From assembly GCA_021651055.1 (NCBI GenBank), contig JAJHOH010000001.1, positions 992,001-1,056,000 of the forward strand: a stretch of 64,000 nucleotides of DNA, in the 5' to 3' direction. Numbering within the stretch: position 1 is the stretch's first letter; the number at the start of each line of letters is the position of its first letter. A program made the translations under genes and the position numbers. Positions 16,306 to 25,731 of the stretch are shown here, one piece after another. The notes below the pieces were generated by a model. It was not told the DNA's origin and made no database searches. It worked only from the letters and a program-made list of their open reading frames with translations. Origin of the DNA: Candidatus Manganitrophus morganii (GTDB lineage: Bacteria; Nitrospirota; Nitrospiria; SBBL01; Manganitrophaceae).

Positions 16306-18118
16306 CCTCTTTTTCCCAGACAGGTTGTTTCTGTTTGGCCAGCAAGAAATTTTCCAGGACCAGGTAATCCATTTCGGTCCGCATGAAACAGCGGTAGGCG
16401 TCTTCCGGCGTGCAGACGATCGGCTCCCCGCGAACATTGAAGGAGGTGTTCACCAGAACGGGACAGCCGGTCCGTTGCTGAAAGGCCTGAAGGAGTCGGT
16501 GGTAGCGGGGATTCGTCTCCTTGTGCACCGTTTGAATCCGGGCGGAATAATCGATGTGGGTCACGGCGGGGATCGAAGAGCGTTTGACGTTGAGTTTATC
16601 GATGCCGAAGAGGCGTTGCTGCTCGGAGGTCATCGGAAGACGGTGCTCCTCGCGGACCGAAGCGGTCAGCAACATATACGGACTCGGACGATCGAGATCA
16701 AAGAAATCGGAGACCGATTCAAAGAGAACCGAGGGGGCGAACGGCCGGAACGATTCCCGGTATTTGATCTTCAGATTCATGACCGATTGCATTTTTTCAC
16801 TGCGGGGATCGCCGATAATGGAGCGGGCGCCGAGCGCGCGCGGTCCGAATTCCATCCGCCCCTGAAACCATCCGACGACCTGTTCCCGAGCGAGAATCTC
16901 CGCGACCGATTCCATCAACGGCGCGTCGTCCAGAAGTTCATAAACGGCGCCGACGGAGTCGAGATAGCCCTTGATCTCGGACGCGCTGAACCGGGGCCCC
17001 AAATACGCGCCGGCCATCCGATCGGTCCGGGTCGCGGTCCGAGGCTGTCCCTGATATTGGTGCCGGAAGGCGAGGGCCGCGCCGAGCGCGCCGCCGGCGT
17101 CGCCGGCCGCCGGTTGAATCCAGATCTCCCGCATCGGGCCTTCCCGAAGGAGCCGTCCGTTGGCAACGCAATTGAGGGCGACGCCGCCGGCCAGACAAAG
17201 CGCATCGACCCCCAGCTCGCGATGAATCGTTCTCGCCAGACGCAAAACGACCTCTTCCGTCACCGCCTGGATCGAACGGGCGAGATTCATTTCCCGTTGC
17301 GTTAATTTTTCTTCCGGGGCGCGCGGCGGTCCGCCGAAGAGCGCATTGAACTTGGCGTTCGTCATCGTCAGACCGGTGGTGTAGTGAAAATAGTCCATGT
17401 TCAGACGGAAGGTCCCGTCTTCTTTCAGATCCAACAACTGCTTCAGGATCAGATCGACATACGCCGGCTCGCCGTAGGGGGCCAGGCCCATCAATTTATA
17501 CTCTCCGGAGTTGACCTTGAAGCCGGTGTAATAGGTAAAGGCCGAATAAAGGAGGCCGAGGGAGTGGGGAAAATCGATCTGCCATTGCGGGGTCAGCGTA
17601 TGGTCCTCCCCCAGCCAGACCGAGGTCGTCGCCCACTCTCCGACCCCGTCCATGCAGAGGACCGCGGCGCGGGAAAAGGGGCTGGGATAAAAGGCGGAGG
17701 CGGCGTGGGCCTGATGGTGCTCGGCGAAATAGAGCGGCGGGAGCGCCGGCGCCCCGCATTGTCCAAGGCGGGCCAACTCCTTTTTCAGTTGGGGTTTCAG
17801 GAAGAGCTTTTCCTTCAGCCAGACCGGCATGGCGGCGGCGAAGGAGCGATACCCCCGGGGGGCTTCGGCGAGGTAGGTTTCGAGCAGCCGCTCGAATTTC
17901 ACCAGAGGCTTATCGTAGAAGACGATCGCTTCAAGATCGGTCAGGCGGACGCCCCCCTCCTTCAAACAGTAGGCAATCGCCTGTTCTGGAAACCGGGCGT
18001 CGTGCTTCCGCCGGGTGAAGCGTTCCTCCTGGGCGGCGGCGACGATTTCGCCGTCGCGCAGCAACGCCGCGGCGCTGTCGTGATAATATGCCGAAATGCC
18101 TAAAACGGTTGACGCCAT
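16274..18118 (-). CDS. Carbamoyltransferase (NodU/CmcH/TobZ family)
   Basis: A 614-residue enzyme that makes carbamoyl-adenylate from carbamoyl phosphate and ATP and transfers the carbamoyl group to a hydroxyl. The start MASTVLGISAYYHDSAAAL is typical. The Kae1-like N-terminal domain has the metal-binding AEHHQAHAASAFYPSPF (about residue 130) and VLCMDGVGEW; the C-terminal domain has GRMEFGPRALGARSIIGDPR, LNVRGEPIVCTPEDA and MDYLVLENFLL. It leads the operon carbamoyltransferase - SxtJ - DUF5989 - SGNH/TPR, with overlaps. Its acceptor is probably a sugar in an exported polysaccharide or glycan rather than an antibiotic, since no biosynthetic cluster is near. This is inference. Confidence 0.92.
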   Translation of the reverse strand: MASTVLGISAYYHDSAAALLRDGEIVAAAQEERFTRRKHDARFPEQAIAYCLKEGGVRLTDLEAIVFYDKPLVKFERLLETYLAEAPRGYRSFAAAMPVWLKEKLFLKPQLKKELARLGQCGAPALPPLYFAEHHQAHAASAFYPSPFSRAAVLCMDGVGEWATTSVWLGEDHTLTPQWQIDFPHSLGLLYSAFTYYTGFKVNSGEYKLMGLAPYGEPAYVDLILKQLLDLKEDGTFRLNMDYFHYTTGLTMTNAKFNALFGGPPRAPEEKLTQREMNLARSIQAVTEEVVLRLARTIHRELGVDALCLAGGVALNCVANGRLLREGPMREIWIQPAAGDAGGALGAALAFRHQYQGQPRTATRTDRMAGAYLGPRFSASEIKGYLDSVGAVYELLDDAPLMESVAEILAREQVVGWFQGRMEFGPRALGARSIIGDPRSEKMQSVMNLKIKYRESFRPFAPSVLFESVSDFFDLDRPSPYMLLTASVREEHRLPMTSEQQRLFGIDKLNVKRSSIPAVTHIDYSARIQTVHKETNPRYHRLLQAFQQRTGCPVLVNTSFNVRGEPIVCTPEDAYRCFMRTEMDYLVLENFLLAKQKQPVWEKEDDWKETFELD

Positions 18119-18292
18119 TCATCGGTCTTAACATCGATCCTGATTTCTGTCAAGATAGAGGATCTTACGTTTGGCATCCGGTCTTCACGGATCTCGAAAA
18201 CCGGCGATCGCCTCACGTGATCTTATCCGTGAACGAAAACAGCCTGACCTATGATATATTCGGTCTGTTTATTCTTTGAAGAGAAAGCCAGC

Positions 18293-19549
18293 ATGAAGAC
18301 GAAACACCCATCGAAACCGGCTTCGCACCTGAGCCCCTCGCCGCGAATCAGCGGGCCGGAATTGCAGACGGAGGGGTCGATATCGATCTTCGGGAGCGAA
18401 GAAAAACGGCTGATCTTATTGATCAGACTTCTCGCCGTTTTCGTTTTGCTCTGCCTCGGCTTTTCCTGGAAGCTCTGGACTTCCAGCCGGCGCTATCCTC
18501 TGGTTCCCCTCTTTGGTCTCATTCCGGCTTTTTCCTATCCGTTCGATTATTTGTTTCTCGCCCTCTTCTCCGGCCTCCTTCTCGCCCTGGTCATCCAGCC
18601 TCGGTCGAAAATGTGGGTCGGGTTGATCGTTGCGGCTTTTACGATTCTCTTTCTACAGGATCAGAGCCGCATCTGGCCGTCGTTTTATCAGTTCTTTTTC
18701 TGTTTCCTCCTTCTGCTCACCTACAGAAGGGATGCGGGCGAGGAGGAAGCGCATCGCATTCTCGCCGGATTTCGGTTCATCCTCGCCGCGGTTTATTTCT
18801 GGGGTGGCGTCCAGAAGCTGAACACCCATTTTTTCAACGAGGAATTCCCCTGGTTCATCCGGCCGCTGACCGATCTTCTGCCGTACGACATTCCCACCCT
18901 GCCGACCCTCGGCGTTTTTGCGGCGCTCTTCGAAGTGCTCTTCGCGATCGGACTTCTGACGAAGCGGTTTCGCGCCATCGCCCTCTACGATGCGATGTTG
19001 ATGCATGCGCTTATTTTTTTCCTCATCGGACCGTTCAGAAACGACTGGAACAACAGCGCCTGGATCTGGGGCCAGACGATGGCGGCGCAGGCCTGGCTGC
19101 TCTTTTACAAAGCGCCGCCGTTTGCGTTCAAAAAAATGTTCGCCGCCCCCCGTTTCTACAACCTCCCGCAGGCGCTCGCCGTCCTCTTTATCGGAATCCT
19201 CCCGCTTCTGAATAATGTGAATCGCTGGGATTCCGCCCTCTCGTTCAACGTTTATACGGGGAACGTCAGCCACGGCCAAATCCGGATGCACCCCGATGTG
19301 GCGCCCCGTCTGCCGGCCGAGCTTTCGGCCTTTGTGACCGAGCGCGACGGTTGGGCGGTGCTCGATTTGAATGCCTGGACCCTCCGCGAGTTCAACGCCA
19401 ATCCCTATCCGGAAAAAAGAATCTTCAAAGCGGTGCTCGACACGATCTGTTCTCACGTGCCGGACAGATCGGTCCGCCTTTTCCTGACCGAAAAATCGGG
19501 ATGGTTCTTCCCGAAATCGACGCATCAATACGGCTGCGGAAAAATATAA
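18293..19549 (+). CDS. Polytopic membrane protein (HTTM/DoxX-like, uncertain)
   Basis: A 418-residue protein (ATG at 18293 chosen over 18251) with about eight hydrophobic helices from residue 35 to 310, for example RLLAVFVLLCLGFSW, YLFLALFSGLLLALVI, RFILAAVYFWGGVQKL and LPQALAVLFIGILPLLNNV. The segment RFILAAVYFWGGVQKLNTHFF, with an arginine and a lysine inside helices, recalls HTTM (gamma-carboxylase-like) and DoxX proteins, but the match is weak. The last 100 residues are soluble. It is divergent from the carbamoyltransferase operon and could be a membrane acyl- or sugar-modifying partner. I do not assign a function. Confidence 0.6.
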   Translation: MKTKHPSKPASHLSPSPRISGPELQTEGSISIFGSEEKRLILLIRLLAVFVLLCLGFSWKLWTSSRRYPLVPLFGLIPAFSYPFDYLFLALFSGLLLALVIQPRSKMWVGLIVAAFTILFLQDQSRIWPSFYQFFFCFLLLLTYRRDAGEEEAHRILAGFRFILAAVYFWGGVQKLNTHFFNEEFPWFIRPLTDLLPYDIPTLPTLGVFAALFEVLFAIGLLTKRFRAIALYDAMLMHALIFFLIGPFRNDWNNSAWIWGQTMAAQAWLLFYKAPPFAFKKMFAAPRFYNLPQALAVLFIGILPLLNNVNRWDSALSFNVYTGNVSHGQIRMHPDVAPRLPAELSAFVTERDGWAVLDLNAWTLREFNANPYPEKRIFKAVLDTICSHVPDRSVRLFLTEKSGWFFPKSTHQYGCGKI

Positions 19550-20030
19550 GGGTCGGTTCCCTTTATTCCTTAATATCAAAACCCTCTTCCGAAAATACAG
19601 TTGCAAACATGGAAACAAAAATGCTAAATATCTAATGAAGATTCGCTTGGAAATTTCTCGCAAGGTGTTGATCTTTCGCTTTCTGGAATGAACTTCTCTT
19701 ATCGGTTATGGAGACCTGCTCATGGATTAACAAGGCGGACGCTTCTCTAAATAATCCTGCCTCACATCCTTCCGTATTGCATCCGCCCACTCGTTACCGG
19801 GCAAGCGGGGGGAAATCATTTTCATTCTTGAATTCACTGCATTCTTTCGCTCCGTCTCATTTTGATCTTGAGACGAAGGACCGCTGCGGCCATTCGGTGA
19901 CGGTAAGCGCGTGCGGAAACCGTATATCACTCACCCTTATTCTCCGAAAGAGAACAGAAGCGTCTTTGGATCGGTCGTCAAGTAAGTCGATATGGAACCG
20001 GACCCGTTCTCTTAGCGTTGGGAGGAACGC
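19550..20030. other. Intergenic region before the PAS kinase
   Basis: About 480 bases with no frame I can support and no clear terminator or RNA motif. Base composition drifts to AT-rich near 19580-19640, consistent with a promoter zone, but I cannot name boxes. Confidence 0.4.
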
Positions 20031-21737
20031 ATGGCAATGATGGAAAACGAAGAGCCCATTCGAAAGCTTGCCGAAGAGCGGCTGAAGCACAAAGGGTCTT
20101 CTCCCTTGTTGCGTCACTTCGAAGAGATCCAGCGCCTTATTTATCAAAAAGAGGTCCGCGAGGTGGAGCAAGAGCTCGAGATCGATGAGATCCGCCGCGC
20201 CTACCAGGCGCAACTTGAAGCATCACGCAACCGGCATATCGAGCTCTATGACTCCGCTCCGGTGGGATACTTTACGCTCGATCAAAACGGCTTGATCATC
20301 GAAGTCAACCGGACCGGCTCGGAACTCCTGGAGATGGAGAAAGGCTATCTTATTAAAACCCCTTTTTCCCTCTATGTCGCCGATGAAGATCAATCTCTTT
20401 TCCAGGATTACCGGATCAGGCTTTTTAAAAGCGAACAGCGCGAGAGCTGCGAGATCAAGCTGATGAAAAAAGACCGGACCCTCTTCTATGCTCAAATAGA
20501 CAGCATCGTCGTCATGGAGTTCGATGGAACGATCAGATGCAGGTGCATCATCAGCGATATCACCGCGCGAAAAGGGGCTGAAGAAACGTTTCGGGAAATC
20601 GGAAAGCGGTATCGAACCATCTTTGATTTGGCTCCGGTGGGAATTGCGCGGGTCGACCGGGAAGGACGATCGATCGAGAGCAACCAAGCCCTGCAGGAGA
20701 TGCTCGGCTACAACGGGGAGGAACTGGGCCGGATGGTGTTCACCCAGATGACCTATCCGGAGGATGTGGCGAAAGAGTGGGCCCTTTTTCAAGAACTCAT
20801 CCAGGGGAAAACGGAGCGTTACCAACTGGAAAAGAGATACTACCGGAGGGACGGCGGCATCATCTGGGGCCACCTGATCGTTTCTCTTGTCCGGGATAGC
20901 GGAGGAGAGCCGCAATTTGCCATCAGCATGGCGCAAGACATCACGCGTCAGAAACAGGTTGAGAATGACATCAACACAATGAACGAAGCGCTCAGAGAAA
21001 AAACCGTCCGGATCGAAGAGGTCAGCCAGGCCCGAAACCGTTTTTTCTCGTACATCTCTCACGAATTGAAAACACCGGTCAACAGCATCATCGGATTCAT
21101 ACAGCTGCTTCGAAACGGAACGTACGGCTCCGTCAACGCGGAACAATCAAAAATCATGACCCGCATCTACGGAAATACGGAGGATTTGGTTCGGCTCATC
21201 AACAACATTCTCGACCTGGCGCGGATTGAGTCCGGAAAGATGAAACCGAAAGTCATCGAGACGAATCTTCCGGAACTGCTGGAAAAAGTGTCGATCACAT
21301 TTGAGCCGCTTCTGCGTGAAAAAGGGCTGACCCTTCAGAAGCGTATCTCTCCCTCGTTTCCCAGCCGCTTTCCAACCGATCCCTTAATGATCCGGAGTCT
21401 CCTGACCAATCTGTTGAGCAACGCGGTGAAGTTCACCCATCAAGGCTCCATCGGAATCAATCTTTATCCCATCGCGGAACCGAAAGGTTTTCAGATCGTC
21501 GTTCTGGACACCGGTGTCGGAATGGAACCCCAGCGGCTGGAGCGGCTCTTTGAAGAATACCAACAGTTCGGCGCCGCCGAAGAAGCCTCGGGGGAATATG
21601 CTCGAGGAAGCGGTTTGGGGCTTGCGATCGTCAAAAAAATAGTCGATTCCCTCGGTGGGAAGATCGCCGTCGAGAGTGTGTTCGGCCAAGGGACAATCTT
21701 TACCATTGACATCCCGGAACAGCCGACCATGCCATGA
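20031..21737 (+). CDS. PAS-domain sensor histidine kinase
   Basis: A 568-residue soluble kinase started by ATG behind GGGAGGAACGC. An N-terminal coiled region (about 1-70) is followed by two PAS domains (SAPVGYFTLDQNGLIIEVN near 77, and LAPVGIARVDREGRSIESN near 203) with PAC tails. The dimerisation domain carries ISHELKTPVNSIIGF with the phospho-accepting His near residue 344, then NLLSNAVKFTH (N box), DTGVGM (G1) and GSGLGLAIVKKIVDSLGG (G2). No transmembrane helix is present, so it senses a cytoplasmic signal or a membrane redox state. No response regulator is adjacent; it is an orphan kinase. Confidence 0.9.
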   Translation: MAMMENEEPIRKLAEERLKHKGSSPLLRHFEEIQRLIYQKEVREVEQELEIDEIRRAYQAQLEASRNRHIELYDSAPVGYFTLDQNGLIIEVNRTGSELLEMEKGYLIKTPFSLYVADEDQSLFQDYRIRLFKSEQRESCEIKLMKKDRTLFYAQIDSIVVMEFDGTIRCRCIISDITARKGAEETFREIGKRYRTIFDLAPVGIARVDREGRSIESNQALQEMLGYNGEELGRMVFTQMTYPEDVAKEWALFQELIQGKTERYQLEKRYYRRDGGIIWGHLIVSLVRDSGGEPQFAISMAQDITRQKQVENDINTMNEALREKTVRIEEVSQARNRFFSYISHELKTPVNSIIGFIQLLRNGTYGSVNAEQSKIMTRIYGNTEDLVRLINNILDLARIESGKMKPKVIETNLPELLEKVSITFEPLLREKGLTLQKRISPSFPSRFPTDPLMIRSLLTNLLSNAVKFTHQGSIGINLYPIAEPKGFQIVVLDTGVGMEPQRLERLFEEYQQFGAAEEASGEYARGSGLGLAIVKKIVDSLGGKIAVESVFGQGTIFTIDIPEQPTMP

Positions 21738-21745
21738 TCCGGAAA

Positions 21746-21926
21746 ATTGAAGCTCCCCGCAGCAAGCTGCGGGGAATCTTCGACCCGAAAGGATGGAAAA
21801 ACTCTATTTGTATGGTTCGCTCCACGAACGATGTGGGTGGAGGTTCACCATCCATTGCAACGGCACATTCGCGCATCTAACCTTCGCAGCAAGCTGCGAG
21901 GAATGCGACGCGCGTGCGTGTTCAGG
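21746..21926 (+). repeat. Hairpin-ended repeat, copy 2 (181 bp)
   Basis: Same element as at 5111-5236, in the same orientation, 8 bases after the kinase stop codon. It has the full middle, with about 55 bases that copy 1 lacks (GGTTCGCTCCACGAACGATG and following to GGCACAT). The first hairpin may also serve as a transcription end for the kinase, though no T run follows. Confidence 0.8.
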
Positions 21927-21983
21927 ACGATCCGGCCGCCGAGATAATCCACCGGCTCGATTCTTACTCGATTCTTAAATGAA

Positions 21984-22009
21984 GGGCAAGGGGCCGAAGC
22001 CCCTTACCC
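21984..22009 (-). terminator. Hairpin downstream of the CsbD gene
   Basis: AAGGGGC-CGAA-GCCCCTT (21988-22005), extended by GGG/CCC flanks, lies just past the stop of the reverse-strand CsbD gene. The following T content on the reverse strand is modest, so termination is probable rather than certain. Confidence 0.55.
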
Positions 22010-22031
22010 TCTACGCGGGACGACGATCCGG

Positions 22032-22241
22032 TTACGCCGCTCGGCTCTGATCTTCGAAGTTTTTCAATTCCTTTTCCGCTTCTTCTTTCGCGATTCCATA
22101 TTTCTCTTGCAGCTTTCCGATGAGTTTATCCCGCTTGCCGCCGATCACTTGGAGATCGTCGTCTGTGAGTTCTCCCCACTTCTCCTTCACTTTCCCTTTA
22201 AACTGTTTCCAATTTCCTTCAATCTGATCCCAGTTCATCAA
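22032..22241 (-). CDS. CsbD-family stress protein
   Basis: A 69-residue protein beginning MMNWDQIEGNWKQFKGKVKE and containing WGELTDDDLQVIGGKRDKL and IQxxYGIAKEEAEKEL-like helix, the complete CsbD/UPF0337 pattern of small hydrophilic stress proteins. A strong AGGAGGGAT site precedes the ATG. It lies behind the DUF3309 gene on the same strand, separated by 54 bases; both are typical of general-stress regulons. Biochemical role is unknown in the family. Confidence 0.9.
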   Translation of the reverse strand: MMNWDQIEGNWKQFKGKVKEKWGELTDDDLQVIGGKRDKLIGKLQEKYGIAKEEAEKELKNFEDQSRAA

Positions 22242-22295
22242 TCCCTCCTTTGATTTAAAAAGTGGCGCGTTGCAACAAACTGCTGTCGTCGATTC

Positions 22296-22448
22296 TCAGA
22301 GGCGTCCGGTCAGCGCCAGTATCAGCAGGATGAGGAGAATCAATCCCACCCCCCCCGTCGGACCATATCCCCAATTTGTGCTGTACGGCCAAGCCGGCAA
22401 CGCGCCGATGAGAAGCAAAACCAGCAGGACAATCAAAATGGTGCTCAT
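22296..22448 (-). CDS. DUF3309-family small membrane protein (50 aa)
   Basis: Reading the reverse strand from 22448 gives 50 codons: MSTILIVLLVLLLIGALPAW, then PYSTNWGYGPTGGVG and a second hydrophobic stretch LILLILLILALTGRL. Two helices joined by a Trp/Tyr/Gly-rich turn are the DUF3309 signature. A purine-rich site (AAAGGAGAAACA) precedes the start. It is too short for default gene callers. Family members are common in stress or desiccation contexts; function unknown. Confidence 0.9.
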   Translation of the reverse strand: MSTILIVLLVLLLIGALPAWPYSTNWGYGPTGGVGLILLILLILALTGRL

Positions 22449-22748
22449 ATTGTTTCTCCTTTCTGAGTGAAACTAAATGAAGTTAAGAGCAATTCGTGTG
22501 CCTGGCAGGGGGTATGGTTCGATGCGATCCTAAGACGGCATGTATAAATCTTTCACAGAAATTCCACGGGCACCCTTTTTGCTCTCTTACCCTTCAGATG
22601 GCTATCCCTTTTCGTCGAACAGGCCTTGCTGTATGCCTCGCTGTATAAGGATATCCTTGAAGAAGTTAAGATTGATCTTGCCTTTCATCGGCCTGTCGCG
22701 TCCCTCCGTGGAAAGCGCCTGCAACTTTCTTGCAAAGAGAGGGATCCC
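22449..22748. other. Intergenic region between DUF3309 gene and secreted propeller gene
   Basis: About 300 bases holding divergent promoters. I checked for a sigma-54 box or a riboswitch ahead of the large gene at 22749 and see neither. Confidence 0.4.
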
Positions 22749-25430
22749 ATGAAATCACATTTTAGAAAATGGGGATGGCTCTTTTTTCTCCTCGGCAGCG
22801 CGCTGATACACGAAACGGGCTATGCCGCCACGCTCTTTAATGATGAATTCAACCGGGCCGCCGAGTTGGGCCCCTCCTGGAGGGTGACCGCCGGAAGCTT
22901 CAGCGCCGACGGCAATACCGCGCGCTCCCAAGGGAGCGCCAATGCGGCCGCGATCACCCCCGGCTTGGGAACCGATGACTACACCGTCGAATCGGTCATC
23001 CTGATTCCGCCCGGCTCGGTCTACTCCGGGATCATCGCCCGGGGGAGAAACGATGCAAACTTCACGTTCGATCTCTATTCGGCTCAGCTCTCGACCACAG
23101 GGACGGTCAATCTTTACAGAAGGAATGGAGGCGCCTGGACATTGTTGCGGTCGGCCGCCGCAGGGATTGTCGCCGACAGAGCCTATACGCTCGGATTGAA
23201 GGTCACCGGCGGCAGTCCGGTCGATCTGACCGTCTTCCTGGATGGGGCCCCCCTCTTCACCTTCAGCGACAGCGCCGTTTCGCGAATTACCTCCGGCGTC
23301 CCCGGGATCATCAACTACAACGCCGGGGTGCGATACGACCGGTTCACCGTTTCCGACAATGGAGCCTCCCCTCCGGCCAACCGGCCTCCCCTGGCCGCCT
23401 TGTCCGCCGGCCCCGGCTCCGGGGCCGCCCCGTTGACGGTGCACTTCGATGGGAGCGGCTCTTCCGATCCGGATGGAAGCATCTCCTCCTACGCCTGGGA
23501 TTTCGGCGACGGATCGAACGGGGCCGGACCGATCATCGATCATACCTATTCAACGGCCGGCACGTTCACCGCCACCCTCACCGTCACCGACAACCAGGGG
23601 GCGAGGGCCTCCGCGCAGCGGACCCTTTCCGTGACATCGGGGAGCGCAACGCTCTTTTCGGATGAATTCGATCGAACGACCGGCCTCGGCGCAAATTGGC
23701 GGTCGGCGGGGGGGAGCATGGCGACCGATGGAAACGTTGCCGTCTCGACAGCGGGAACGAACGCTGCGGCGATCACCCCAAACTTGGGGACCGACGACTA
23801 TATCGTGGAATCGGTCCTGATCGTTCCCGCAGGGTCGCTCTACTCGGGGATTGTCGTCCGCGGGAGGAGCGATTCGAACTTTACCGCCGATCTCTATTCG
23901 GTTCAGCTCTCCACCAAAGGGACCGCCACGCTCTATCGTAGAAATGCGGGGGTCTGGACATCCCTTAGATCGGCCCCGGCCGGCATCGTCGCCAACAAAC
24001 CTTACACCGTTCGCGTGAAGGTCGCCGGGAGCAATCCGGTGGTCCTCGACATCTCCGTCGACGGCGCCCCCCTCTTCAGCTTCAACGACGGCGCCTCCTC
24101 GCGGATCCTCTCCGGCGTTCCGGGCATCATCAACTACAATGCCGGGGTGAAATATGACCGGTTCATCGTCTATCCCGCCGCCAATGCCTTCCCGACGGCG
24201 CGGATGACCGCGACGCCGACCGTCGGCCCTCCCCCGCTGACGGTTCGATTCGACGGTTCAACCTCTTCCGATCCCGATGGGGTCGTTTCAAGTTATGTCT
24301 GGAACTTCGGCGACGGCGCAAGCGGGACCGGCGCCGCGATCGAACATACCTATCCCGCCGCCGGGACCTATGTCGCAACCCTCACGATCACCGACGACGA
24401 GGGGGCGAGCGCGGCCACACAAAGGAGCATCCTCGTCGGCGCCGACACCTCCACCCTCCCCCGCTTTGCCTACGCCGCCAACTCAGCTTCCAACGATGTC
24501 ACGATGTACACAGTCGACCCCGCCTCCGGACTTCTTACGAAAATCGGATCGATCGCCGCCGGGACGGAGCCCTACTCGGTCACGGTCGACCCGAAGGGAC
24601 GGTTTGTTTATGCGGGCAATTTCGGGTCGAACAACGTTTCGATGTATCGGATCGATCAAAACAGCGGCCGCTTGACCGCCATCGGGACGGCGCCGACCGG
24701 CATCGGGCCTTACGCCGGCGCGGTCGATCCGGCCGGCCGCTATTTCTATGTCGCCAATGAAAACTCGTCGACCGATGTCTGGATCTATCGGATCGATCAA
24801 ACCAGCGGCGCTTTATCTTTGATCGGGACCGTCAACGCGGGGGTCAGCCCGATCTCCATCACGGTTCACCCTTCGGGCGAGTTTACCTACGTCGCCAATA
24901 CCATCTCCGACAATATCTCGATGTACACGCTCGACGGATCGACCGGAGGGCTGACCCTCCTCGGGCATGCCCCGGGGGGATCGGGGGCGAACTCCATCGT
25001 CATCCATCCTTCAGGCCGATTCGCCTATGCCGCCAACTACAACGCCAATAATGTCTGGATCTATTCCGTCGACGCAACCACCGGAAGGTTGACCCAAACA
25101 GGCGCGATCGCCGCCGGGACCCGTCCCTTCTCCATCACGGTCGATCCCTCCGGCCGATTTGCCTATGTCGCCAACTCCGCCGACACGATTTCGATGTACC
25201 GGATCGACGGCACAACCGGCGCGTTGACCGCGCTGGGAACGGTCGCCGGTGGGTCGGGGCCCCGCTCGATCACCCCCGATCCCTCCAGCAAGTTCATCTA
25301 CGTCGCGAATTTGAATTCCAACGACGTCTTTGTTTATTCGATCGGCTCCGACGGACGTTTAACGCCGGAGGGACGGTTCCCGGCCGGGACGACCACTCGG
25401 TCGATCCGGGTCACCCCGGTAAAACCGTGA
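22749..25430 (+). CDS. Secreted protein with two LamG-like/PKD pairs and a YVTN beta-propeller
   Basis: An 893-residue exported protein. ATG at 22749 (AGAGAGGGA upstream) gives the signal MKSHFRKWGWLFFLLGSALI cleaved near GYAA. Order: LamG-like domain (about 28-205, TLFNDEFNRAAELGPSW), PKD domain (about 210-295, SDPDGSISSYAWDFGDG), a second LamG-like domain (about 297-475, TLFSDEFDRTTGLGANW), a second PKD (about 478-560, SDPDGVVSSYVWNFGDG), then from 570 a seven-bladed propeller of repeats such as GRFAYAANYNANNVWIYSVD, the YVTN/lactonase pattern. These parts mediate adhesion and matrix building rather than lactonase catalysis, in my reading. It is followed after about 260 bases by the riboswitch of the next gene, so the two are separate units. 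Confidence 0.82.
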   Translation: MKSHFRKWGWLFFLLGSALIHETGYAATLFNDEFNRAAELGPSWRVTAGSFSADGNTARSQGSANAAAITPGLGTDDYTVESVILIPPGSVYSGIIARGRNDANFTFDLYSAQLSTTGTVNLYRRNGGAWTLLRSAAAGIVADRAYTLGLKVTGGSPVDLTVFLDGAPLFTFSDSAVSRITSGVPGIINYNAGVRYDRFTVSDNGASPPANRPPLAALSAGPGSGAAPLTVHFDGSGSSDPDGSISSYAWDFGDGSNGAGPIIDHTYSTAGTFTATLTVTDNQGARASAQRTLSVTSGSATLFSDEFDRTTGLGANWRSAGGSMATDGNVAVSTAGTNAAAITPNLGTDDYIVESVLIVPAGSLYSGIVVRGRSDSNFTADLYSVQLSTKGTATLYRRNAGVWTSLRSAPAGIVANKPYTVRVKVAGSNPVVLDISVDGAPLFSFNDGASSRILSGVPGIINYNAGVKYDRFIVYPAANAFPTARMTATPTVGPPPLTVRFDGSTSSDPDGVVSSYVWNFGDGASGTGAAIEHTYPAAGTYVATLTITDDEGASAATQRSILVGADTSTLPRFAYAANSASNDVTMYTVDPASGLLTKIGSIAAGTEPYSVTVDPKGRFVYAGNFGSNNVSMYRIDQNSGRLTAIGTAPTGIGPYAGAVDPAGRYFYVANENSSTDVWIYRIDQTSGALSLIGTVNAGVSPISITVHPSGEFTYVANTISDNISMYTLDGSTGGLTLLGHAPGGSGANSIVIHPSGRFAYAANYNANNVWIYSVDATTGRLTQTGAIAAGTRPFSITVDPSGRFAYVANSADTISMYRIDGTTGALTALGTVAGGSGPRSITPDPSSKFIYVANLNSNDVFVYSIGSDGRLTPEGRFPAGTTTRSIRVTPVKP

Positions 25431-25689
25431 CGAATCCTTGTAAAAAAGGTGACCTGTTTACAGATGGGTAAGTAACCCCTTTCCCACCGCCGGGACAAAA
25501 ATAGTCTTTCCTTCGGTCCAAACAAACCGATCCCTCGATTTGTTTGACTTTGCATCACTCGACATTTTCAAGAACCTTCCAACACCCTCCACCCCCTAGC
25601 TCGGCTCCTTAGGCGACACCTCCACCCGGACCCGCCCTCTGTCAAGATCGATTGAACAATATCCATTTCAGACCCCATCCGGCCTGGAG
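25431..25689. other. Intergenic region upstream of the sigma-54-like promoter
   Basis: No gene or RNA seen. No clear terminator for the propeller gene is visible directly after its stop. Confidence 0.4.
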
Positions 25690-25705
25690 AGGCATCTCTC
25701 TTGCG
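25690..25705 (+). promoter_or_regulatory. Sigma-54-type promoter
   Basis: AGGCATCTCTCTTGCG fits the -24/-12 pattern: GG (25691-25692) and GC (25703-25704) separated by exactly 10 bases, with GGCAT and TTGC cores. Transcription would start near 25715, about 17 bases before the riboswitch. An enhancer-binding regulator would be needed; none is in the window. Confidence 0.55.
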
Positions 25706-25731
25706 TTATGCAGACGACAGATTTGAATCAC

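Noticed and set aside
22490-22748. Possible sigma-54 promoter (TGGCAGGGGGTATGG) before the propeller gene
   Set aside because: The -24-like GG is present but no GC occurs at the required 10-base spacing.
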